Shown: positions 16,564 to 23,206 of the stretch, one piece after another | How positions within the stretch are numbered: the first letter of the stretch is position 1 | Layout: the number at the start of each line of letters is the position of its first letter | NCBI RefSeq assembly: GCF_001696455.1 | Contig: NZ_MAUJ01000003.1 | Coordinates: 489,935 to 553,934, forward strand | Direction: 5' to 3' | Length of the DNA: 64,000 bases | Origin: Pseudoalteromonas luteoviolacea | GTDB lineage: Bacteria > Pseudomonadota > Gammaproteobacteria > Enterobacterales > Alteromonadaceae | Position numbers and translations under genes: made by a program | The notes under the pieces: generated by a model | Databases searched by the model: none | What the model saw: only the letters and a program-made list of their open reading frames with translations | What the model was told of the DNA's origin: nothing

Positions 16564-16639
16564 TGATAGATAGCTCAATGGTAGAGCCACGAAATTTGTA
16601 ATTCGTTTGTTGCGGGTTCGATTCCCGCTCTAATCACCA
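16564..16639 (+). ncRNA. tRNA-like element with encoded CCA end
   Basis: This fits a cloverleaf: D stem GCTC/GAGC (16573-16576, 16584-16587) with AATGGTA loop, anticodon stem ACGAA/TTCGT (16589-16593, 16602-16606), a 5-base variable region, perfect T stem GCGGG/CCCGC with loop TTCGATT (16612-16628), then TCTAATC and ACCA (16636-16639). Two features are abnormal. The anticodon loop ATTTGTAA has 8 bases, and the outer acceptor stem (16564-16570 with 16629-16635) pairs in only four or five of seven positions. It looks like a tRNA mimic or decayed tRNA rather than a working tRNA. Its place between a sigma-54 promoter and the RNA ligase operon suggests a role in sensing or repair. Confidence 0.6.
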
Positions 16640-16845
16640 TAAGTAAAAGATAGAAACATTATTAGTTTTTACATTTAACTGCGCTGAAAAGCGCTGAATT
16701 ATGCAAGTAGCCGCCACTAACACTAAAGTGGGCTTCGCTGATTAAATTTCGTAAATGGCAAGCTGGATGCTCCCCATTTATGCACTTATTTAGCCAACCC
16801 CGCGATAATTAGCTGGCCGCTGCGACGCATCACAAGGAATAAGAA

Positions 16846-18465
16846 ATGAAATTTAAAAAACAACAAATCGTAGCAGATACACAACGTGTTTTCGTATATA
16901 AGAACAAGCAGCTTAAGGGTGTACTAACATCAGGCAAGCACACTTTTTGGGATTTTAAAAATGAACTCGAATTTACGACACACAGCATCGACACGCTGTT
17001 TTTTATGGCACCAGACGCTGAACGCTTATATCACTCGAACCCAGAAGTTCAAGCACACATCAGCCACTACAAATTAAATGAGCAAGAAATCGGCTTGTTG
17101 TACTTCAATGACACTTTGAAGGGCGTTGTAGCGCCAGGTGAGAATCTCTATTTGTGGCGAGATGCAGGTGATATCCATTTGGAAAGAGTGGATATCAGCA
17201 ATGACTTTTATGTCGATGACAAAACCTTAAAGATCATAGAAAAAGCAGGATTAAACCTCGCGTCAAAACTCATTAGAACCGCGAAAACCACCGCTTGTAA
17301 ACCGATTTACCAAATACAGATTGAACGCGACCACATCGGCTTGTTGTTTATAGACAATAAGCTGGTCAAGGAGTTGCCAGCAGGGAAATACGGTGTGTGG
17401 CAGTTCGGCCGTGAGATTGAATTGAAAACGTTTGATAGCAAAAAAGTATCGGCTGAAGCGGCCAAAGAGATCTACCAAAAAAACACTGCAATGCAAAGTA
17501 TCACGCATCAAAAACTGGGCGCTGAAGAGGTCGGCTTACTGTATGTAAACGACATCTTAAAGGGCATTGTACCGCCGGCGGAGCACGTCTATCTATGGAA
17601 AGAAGCGGGAAATATTCACTTAGAAAGAGTAGATATCAGCGAGGATTATTATGTTAAGCAATCCACTTTTACTCAAGTGAGTAATGCAGGGCTAAACAGC
17701 GCAACAAAACTATTCACACCAGCGGGCGCTGCATGTCAGCCTATTATAGATGTTGCTATCGAAAGTGAGCACATCGGGTTGCTGTATGTGAACAATCAAT
17801 TGCAACAAGAGTTAGCACCAGGGCGTTATGGTATATGGCAATTTAACCGAGATATTGAGGTGAAGATCTTCGACTTGCGTACACAGATGACAGAAGTCTC
17901 TGGACAAGAAATATTAAGTAAGGACCGAGTCAGTCTTCGTATTAACCTCAGCGCCAGTTTTCGAATTACAAATGCAGTGCAGGCGGCTTCAAGCGTTGAA
18001 GATGTCGATTCATTCGCGTATAACGCCCTTCAGCTTGCTTTAAGAGAAGCGGTAGGCACACAAAACCTTGATGATCTGCTGCTCGATAAACTGTATATCA
18101 ACGAAACGGTGAAAGAGCTGGTGAGTGAGCAACTGGCTGAAATAGGTGTGCAGCTAATCAGCGTCGGCATGAAAGACATCATTCTACCGGGAGAGATGAG
18201 AGCAATCCTTAATCAAGTGGTTGAAGCGCAAAAGGCTGCCGAAGCCAATGTCATTAAACGTCGGGAAGAGACCGCTGCGACAAGAAGCCTGCATAACACG
18301 GCTAAGGTGATGGAAAACAACCCAACGCTGATGCGCTTAAAAGAACTAGAAGCACTAGAAAAGGTTGCAGACAAGATTGAAAGTTTAACGGTTTATGGCG
18401 GCTTGGAAGGGCTCATGAACAACGTAGTAAACCTAGGTCAAAAACAAGGAGGCCAACATGTGTAA
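16846..18465 (+). CDS. Slipin (SPFH/band 7) protein of the RNA-repair operon, with internal duplication
   Basis: 539 residues with no obvious membrane span. A unit starting near residue 82 (GLLYFNDTLKGVV..LERVDIS) and a second starting near 164 (IGLLFIDNKLVKELPAGKYGVWQF) are repeated at about 229 and 311 with high identity, giving an A-B-A-B layout of about 147 residues per copy; residues 14-50 look like a further B-type copy. The C-terminal third is the band-7 core (FRITNAVQAASSVEDVDSFAYNALQLALREAV) and a charged helical tail (VVEAQKAAEANVIKRREE). Slipins are scaffold proteins that often accompany rtcB. AAGGA precedes the ATG. Its stop overlaps the rtcB start by 8 bases. Confidence 0.85.
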   Translation: MKFKKQQIVADTQRVFVYKNKQLKGVLTSGKHTFWDFKNELEFTTHSIDTLFFMAPDAERLYHSNPEVQAHISHYKLNEQEIGLLYFNDTLKGVVAPGENLYLWRDAGDIHLERVDISNDFYVDDKTLKIIEKAGLNLASKLIRTAKTTACKPIYQIQIERDHIGLLFIDNKLVKELPAGKYGVWQFGREIELKTFDSKKVSAEAAKEIYQKNTAMQSITHQKLGAEEVGLLYVNDILKGIVPPAEHVYLWKEAGNIHLERVDISEDYYVKQSTFTQVSNAGLNSATKLFTPAGAACQPIIDVAIESEHIGLLYVNNQLQQELAPGRYGIWQFNRDIEVKIFDLRTQMTEVSGQEILSKDRVSLRINLSASFRITNAVQAASSVEDVDSFAYNALQLALREAVGTQNLDDLLLDKLYINETVKELVSEQLAEIGVQLISVGMKDIILPGEMRAILNQVVEAQKAAEANVIKRREETAATRSLHNTAKVMENNPTLMRLKELEALEKVADKIESLTVYGGLEGLMNNVVNLGQKQGGQHV

Positions 18466-19684
18466 GTCACAATACGAGCTACTGGACAATAACACCAAAC
18501 ATCCGATAAAGGCGTGGACAAAAGGCGTGCCATTTGAACCCGAGGCACAACAACAACTCAAAAATATCGCATCGATGGATATCGTACACAGCCACATCGC
18601 CGTGATGCCCGACGTGCACCTAGGTAAAGGCGCGACCATTGGCAGTGTTATTCCATCGGTGGATGCGGTTATCCCTGCTGCGGTAGGCGTGGATATAGGC
18701 TGTGGTATGGTCGCGACCAAAACCACCCTCAAAGCAAGTGACTTACCCGATAACTTAAAGTCGATACGCAGCGCTTTTGAAGCCGCAGTACCGCATGGCC
18801 GCACAACGGGGCGCGGGAAGCGTGATAAAGGCGCTTGGGGAAATATACCCAAGCTAGTACAAAAAGAGTGGCTGACGTTGGAGCAACGTTTTGCTCAAAT
18901 TTGCGCAAAACACCCGGCAATCGCCAAGAGTAACCATGTAAACCACTTAGGTACAATGGGAACAGGTAACCACTTTCTAGAGCTTTGTCTAGATGAAACG
19001 CAAAATGTCTGGTTGATGCTGCATTCAGGCAGCCGTGGCGTGGGTAACCGAATTGGTACTTACTTTATCGAGCTGGCCAAAAAAGAAATGCAGCGCCATC
19101 AGCTACATTTACCCGATATGGATCTTGCCTACCTAAAAGAAGGAAGTGCGTATTTCGATGACTATGTAGAAGCCGTCGAATGGGCTCAGGACTTCGCGGC
19201 AAAAAACCGTGAGATCATGATGTTCAATGCATTAAAAGCTCTTAAAGATGAGTTGCCAATGCCATTTGAGACTATGGATGTGGCAGTTAACTGTCATCAC
19301 AACTACATCTCCAAAGAGGTGCATTTTGGCAAAGCTTGTTACGTTACACGAAAAGGCGCACTACGTGCAGAACAAGGAGAAATGGGGATCATCCCAGGAA
19401 ACATGGGCGCCCGTTCATACATAGTGAGAGGGCTTGGCAATGCTGACAGCTTCAATAGCTGTAGCCATGGTGCAGGGCGTGTAATGTCACGTACTAAGGC
19501 CAAAAAGGTATATAGCATTGCTGACCATGAAGCGGCAACACAAGGGGTGGAATGCCGCAAAGATGCAGCTGTGATCGACGAAATTCCGCATGCCTATAAA
19601 GACATTGATAAAGTCATGGCAGCACAGCAAGACTTAGTAGAAGTCGTGCACACATTAAAACAAATCGTTTGTGTAAAAGGATAA
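18458..19684 (+). CDS. rtcB: RtcB, GTP-dependent RNA ligase
   Basis: 408 residues, the normal length. RtcB joins 2',3'-cyclic phosphate or 3'-phosphate ends to 5'-OH ends of RNA. The metal-binding and catalytic motifs are present: MPDVHLGKGATIGSVI, GVDIGCGM (Asp and Cys ligands, near residue 76), NHLGTMGTGNHFLEL near 167, MLHSGSRGVGN near 185, VNCHHNYI near 269 and CSHGAGR near 342 containing the histidine that is guanylated. AGGAGG lies just upstream, inside the end of the slipin gene, so the two are translationally coupled. rtcA follows after 2 bases. Confidence 0.97.
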   Translation: MCKSQYELLDNNTKHPIKAWTKGVPFEPEAQQQLKNIASMDIVHSHIAVMPDVHLGKGATIGSVIPSVDAVIPAAVGVDIGCGMVATKTTLKASDLPDNLKSIRSAFEAAVPHGRTTGRGKRDKGAWGNIPKLVQKEWLTLEQRFAQICAKHPAIAKSNHVNHLGTMGTGNHFLELCLDETQNVWLMLHSGSRGVGNRIGTYFIELAKKEMQRHQLHLPDMDLAYLKEGSAYFDDYVEAVEWAQDFAAKNREIMMFNALKALKDELPMPFETMDVAVNCHHNYISKEVHFGKACYVTRKGALRAEQGEMGIIPGNMGARSYIVRGLGNADSFNSCSHGAGRVMSRTKAKKVYSIADHEAATQGVECRKDAAVIDEIPHAYKDIDKVMAAQQDLVEVVHTLKQIVCVKG

Positions 19685-19686
19685 GA

Positions 19687-20739
19687 ATGATAACCAAAAT
19701 AAACAAACCAACCATTATTATTGACGGCTCAAAAGGAGAGGGCGGTGGCCAAGTACTCAGAACCGCACTAAGCCTGTCGATGTTGCTCAATCAGCCCATA
19801 GAGATAAAAAATATCCGAGCTGGACGAAAAAAACCGGGGCTGAAGCGTCAACACTTAACTTGTGTACTGGCCGCACAGAAAATATGTAATGCACATGTCA
19901 CAGGGGCTGAACTCAATTCACAAAACATCACTTTTGTGCCAAACCAAGTACAGGCGGGTGAATATGAATTTAAAATCGGCACGGCTGGCAGCACAGTACT
20001 CGTTTGCCAAACCATTTTGCTGCCACTGGCGCTAAGCGGTGAGCCGTCCACAGTGTCACTGCAAGGGGGTACTCACAATGGTATGTCACCTTCTCTGACC
20101 TTTTTTGAGCACTCGTTTATGCCTGCGCTGAAAAGTATGGGGTTAAACTGCGAAGTAACAACACATAAGCTCGGGTTCTTCCCTGCAGGCGGTGGCAGTT
20201 GGCAAATAGACATTACACCACTGACGTCCCTTAAACCTTGCCAATTGGAGCAATCCGGTGCAGAGTTGGAACTGCAACAAAACAATTGTAATGTGCTTTC
20301 TATTGTCGCTGGGGTAAGAGATTCCGTCGCTAACAGAGAGATAAAAGAAGCTCAAGCGCTACTGAACTGGGCAAATGCAAACACCGAGATTGACAGAGCG
20401 AAAGCCTATGGCAATGGTAATAGCTTTCATTTGAGCGTGGGACAAGCTAAGCAAGTCGCTATGTTTGAACAAATTGGCGAACTTGGCCTCTCGGCTGAGC
20501 GAGTAGCGGGGCGTGCTGTTAAGTCACTCAAGCATTACTTAAAGTCCGGTGCAGCAGTGGAAGAGCATTTGGCAGACCAGCTACTATTGCCTATGGCCCT
20601 CGCTGGGGGCGGAAGTTTCACCACCACAGCACTGAGCAGCCATACAACAACGAATATTGACGTTATTGCACAGCTCAGTGGTATCAAAATTAAAACACAA
20701 CAATTAAACGAACACCTTTGGAAAGTATATTTGGACTAA
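19687..20739 (+). CDS. rtcA: RtcA, RNA 3'-terminal phosphate cyclase
   Basis: 350 residues from the ATG at 19687; an ATG inside rtcB is in frame but would add residues not found in the family. The family signature is clear: IIIDGSKGEGGGQVLRTALSLS, IRAGRKKPGLKRQHL, FKIGTAGSTVLVCQTI, GGTHNGMSPS, GFFPAGGG and, near the C-terminus, DQLLLPMALAGGG and SSHTTTNIDVI with the adenylated histidine. RtcA converts RNA 3'-phosphates to 2',3'-cyclic phosphates via an AMP intermediate, producing ends that RtcB can use. Confidence 0.95.
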   Translation: MITKINKPTIIIDGSKGEGGGQVLRTALSLSMLLNQPIEIKNIRAGRKKPGLKRQHLTCVLAAQKICNAHVTGAELNSQNITFVPNQVQAGEYEFKIGTAGSTVLVCQTILLPLALSGEPSTVSLQGGTHNGMSPSLTFFEHSFMPALKSMGLNCEVTTHKLGFFPAGGGSWQIDITPLTSLKPCQLEQSGAELELQQNNCNVLSIVAGVRDSVANREIKEAQALLNWANANTEIDRAKAYGNGNSFHLSVGQAKQVAMFEQIGELGLSAERVAGRAVKSLKHYLKSGAAVEEHLADQLLLPMALAGGGSFTTTALSSHTTTNIDVIAQLSGIKIKTQQLNEHLWKVYLD

Positions 20740-20741
20740 TA

Positions 20742-21548
20742 ATGGATAAAGCAGTTACATCAATAAGCCCAGAAGCGCACAGCGAAATCATGGCGCGTAT
20801 AAAAAAAGCTGAACAATCGCACAATGTAAAGGTCCTTTACGCAATTGAATCTGGCAGCCGCGCTTGGGGGTTTGCATCACCAAATAGCGATTATGATGTG
20901 CGCTTTATTTATGTTCATCCAAAAGATTGGTATTTGTCCGTGGTGTTAGAGGACAAACGTGATGTGATTGAATACCCGATAGTTGACGATATTGACATCA
21001 ATGGCTGGGACCTGCGCAAAGCACTTAAGCTTTTAAAAGCATCTAACCCTGCGGTAGGTGAATGGCTCAACTCACCGATTGTCTACATTAATGATGAAAA
21101 CTTTAAGTCGCAAGCACAGGCGTTATTTGCCCGCTACTACAGAACCGAGCGCGGTCTCTATCATTATATAAACATGGCTAAAAGCAACTATCGAGGCTAT
21201 CTCAAACAGGATAAGGTGCCTTTGAAAAAGTACCTGTATGTATTGCGTGCTCTATGCGCTGCAAGGTGGATTGAAAAACACGATAGTCCACCACCAATAG
21301 AGTTTACTGTGTTGGTAGAAGGTGTAATTGAAGACACACAGTTGCTTGCACAAATACACGCTGTTGTTGAGAAAAAACAACAAGCCACGGAAAAGTCATT
21401 GGTACCTAAAATAACGCCTTTAAACACGTTCATTGAGTCAGAGCTCGATTTTTTTGAAAACAATATCAATAAATCAGATAACCACGAGCAAGACCCAAGC
21501 TACTTAGACGCCTTTTTTCAACATAGACTGTCGCAAGCTACCAGTTAG
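20742..21548 (+). CDS. RNA-ligase-associated nucleotidyltransferase (RlaP-like, Pol beta fold)
   Basis: 268 residues from the ATG at 20742, two bases after the rtcA stop. The N-terminal half has the Pol-beta nucleotidyltransferase motif GSRAWGFASPNSDYDVRFIYV (Gly-Ser followed by D-x-D), and then IDINGWDLRKALKLLKASNPAVGEWLNSPIVY, characteristic of PF10127-type proteins. Such proteins are repeatedly found with RtcB or other RNA ligases and are proposed to modify RNA ends; the exact substrate is unknown. It is the last gene of the RNA-repair operon. Its stop codon lies inside a 19 bp iteron-like repeat. Confidence 0.85.
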   Translation: MDKAVTSISPEAHSEIMARIKKAEQSHNVKVLYAIESGSRAWGFASPNSDYDVRFIYVHPKDWYLSVVLEDKRDVIEYPIVDDIDINGWDLRKALKLLKASNPAVGEWLNSPIVYINDENFKSQAQALFARYYRTERGLYHYINMAKSNYRGYLKQDKVPLKKYLYVLRALCAARWIEKHDSPPPIEFTVLVEGVIEDTQLLAQIHAVVEKKQQATEKSLVPKITPLNTFIESELDFFENNINKSDNHEQDPSYLDAFFQHRLSQATS

Positions 21549-21562
21549 TAAAAATTTGATCT
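21544..21562 (+). repeat. 19 bp iteron-like site at the end of the RNA-repair operon
   Basis: GTTAGTAAAAATTTGATCT is a perfect match to the origin-repeat consensus. The TAG at 21546-21548 inside it is the stop codon of the nucleotidyltransferase gene. Confidence 0.75.
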
Positions 21563-21582
21563 GTAGTGGTAGTTATATACCA

Positions 21583-22452
21583 CTACAACAAGTTACAAAT
21601 CTCTTGCACCACTGTCTCGACGCGCTTTGGCCGCGATGAGCTTTGCCTTTTGCATAAATATACTGTTTCGAACACTGGCTGCGCTAAGCTATGAATGGCT
21701 ACCTTTGATTGCTGCGCAAAGGCTTCAACGGCGTGAGCAGGCAAAACAGTAAACCCAAATCCCATTGCAACAGGCTGTAAAATGAGGCCAATTTGATTCG
21801 AAAAGCCTTTCTTTTTTAACATATTTGCATGCCCAAATTCAGCATAGTTTGCGCCCAAGAGTAAACTTGCATGATGGTTGCCATCAGGATGGTCAATAAA
21901 ACCCAGTTCATTGAGGGATTGCCATGTAGGCTGTCCTGAGCCAGCAGGTGTTATGAGCAAAAGCTGCTCTTTAGCAATTGCCTCACTATGCACTTCTTCC
22001 AGCTGACTTTTTACCGTCATTAATCCAATATCGACTGATTTATTTGAAACCGCTTGCTCAATTTTCGTGTTCGGAGCAAAACGATGATCGATCACTAATT
22101 TCGGATACTTATCTTGCAAAGCCAGTAAGTAAGGGTACAACTTTAAACCCAAACTGCCGGGAGATTGAATACGCACACAGCCTTCAAAGGCGGGATCATC
22201 ACCAATTGTCTGCTCTAAATCAGTGAGATCATCAAGTATAGAACGCCCTCTAATATAGAGCTGTTCGCCGGCTTGGGATAACGAAAACTGCTTCTCTTCA
22301 CGTTGAATCAGCGTTTGTTTTAATTGCGCTTCTAACTTACTTATATGCTGACTTACGCCCGACTGCGTCATATGCAGTTTTTCAGCAGTCCGTGTGAAAT
22401 GCCCTATATCAGCAAGGGTACAAAATGTGCGCAACCATACCAAATTAATCAT
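21583..22452 (-). CDS. LysR-family transcriptional regulator
   Basis: 289 residues. The N-terminal winged helix-turn-helix is typical (LRTFCTLADIGHFTRTAEKLHMTQSGVSQHISKLEAQL), followed by a substrate-binding domain (VRIQSPGSLGLKLYPYLLALQ). It is divergent from the VOC/glyoxalase-like gene at 22544, with 91 bp between starts, so it may control that gene. The inducer is unknown. Confidence 0.88.
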   Translation of the reverse strand: MINLVWLRTFCTLADIGHFTRTAEKLHMTQSGVSQHISKLEAQLKQTLIQREEKQFSLSQAGEQLYIRGRSILDDLTDLEQTIGDDPAFEGCVRIQSPGSLGLKLYPYLLALQDKYPKLVIDHRFAPNTKIEQAVSNKSVDIGLMTVKSQLEEVHSEAIAKEQLLLITPAGSGQPTWQSLNELGFIDHPDGNHHASLLLGANYAEFGHANMLKKKGFSNQIGLILQPVAMGFGFTVLPAHAVEAFAQQSKVAIHSLAQPVFETVYLCKRQSSSRPKRVETVVQEICNLL

Positions 22453-22543
22453 TACAAAACGTTATTGATTAAATAATAAATGATAATTTCACATTATAAC
22501 TCTGGATTTGTAATCTGCCCATAAATTATGAGGAGCACATATT

Positions 22544-23044
22544 ATGAACAAGGTATATCCACGCAACTTTTCCCACATTGGTATTTCAGTGCCAGATCTA
22601 GAAAAAGCAGTTAAGTTTTATACTGAGGTCCTAGGCTGGTATTTAATCATGGCACCCACAGAGATAACCGAAGATGACAGTGCAATCGGCGAGATGTGTA
22701 CGGATGTATTTGGTGCGGGCTGGTCACATTTTCGCATTGCACACCTCTCTACCGGAGATAGAATTGGCGTGGAGCTTTTTGAGTTCAAGAACCAAACGAA
22801 CCCAGACAACAACTTTGAATACTGGAAAACCGGAATCTTTCACTTTTGTGTACAAGATCCCAATGTGGAGGAGTTGGCAGAGCGCATCGTTGCCGCTGGT
22901 GGCAAAAAACGAATGGAAAAACCTCGCTACTACTACCCCGGACAAAAGCCCTACCGTATGATCTATATGGAAGACCCGTTTGGCAATATCCTTGAAATTT
23001 ACAGCCATAGTTACGAGCTGATTTACAGTGAAGGGGCTTACTAG
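22544..23044 (+). CDS. VOC-superfamily (glyoxalase/dioxygenase-fold) protein
   Basis: 166 residues. Two beta-alpha-beta-beta-beta modules carry metal-ligand positions typical of the family: NFSHIGISVPDLEKAVKFYTEVLGW near residue 6, GIFHFCVQDPNVEEL near 97 and DPFGNILEIYSHSYE near 146, so a mononuclear metal site with His and Glu ligands is likely. Members are lyases, isomerases or dioxygenases of small metabolites; the substrate cannot be assigned. GAGGAG precedes the ATG. The divergent LysR regulator is the likely controller. Confidence 0.8.
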   Translation: MNKVYPRNFSHIGISVPDLEKAVKFYTEVLGWYLIMAPTEITEDDSAIGEMCTDVFGAGWSHFRIAHLSTGDRIGVELFEFKNQTNPDNNFEYWKTGIFHFCVQDPNVEELAERIVAAGGKKRMEKPRYYYPGQKPYRMIYMEDPFGNILEIYSHSYELIYSEGAY

Positions 23045-23098
23045 TACAGCGCATCGAGTGCAACTAACCAAAACAGCTAAAATCTTTAATTTTAATAC

Positions 23099-23144
23099 TG
23101 CCCTTTACCACCTCACGTGGGCTGTTTTTTGAGTGTAAAGGGCA
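23099..23144 (+). terminator. Hairpin between convergent genes
   Basis: 10 bp inverted repeat TGCCCTTTAC (23099-23108) and GTAAAGGGCA (23135-23144), enclosing an inner CCAC/GTGG stem and a T6 run. It probably ends transcription of the VOC gene. Confidence 0.5.
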
Positions 23145-23206
23145 TTGACAGTTTTACACATTAGCAGCATCAAATATTAGATTTAGCGCCTTTCTTCTCA
23201 AACAAG

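Larger units (their letters stand above)
16430..16845 (+). other. Structured leader of the RNA-repair operon
   Basis: About 415 bases lie between the predicted sigma-54 start and the slipin gene, with no credible ORF on the coding strand. They contain a hairpin at 16464-16486 (CTTAC-TCT-GTAAG inside GTG/CAC), two tRNA-like segments (16511-16563 and 16564-16639), a GCGC-tgaaaa-GCGC hairpin near 16681-16694 and an imperfect stem around 16711-16733 (GCCACT with AGTGGGC). The leader is therefore probably a source of one or more non-coding RNAs made only when RtcR is active. Confidence 0.6.

Noticed and set aside
16564..16639. A functional tRNA-Thr
   Set aside because: The anticodon loop would have 8 bases and the acceptor stem mispairs at its outer end, so I report it as a tRNA-like element instead.
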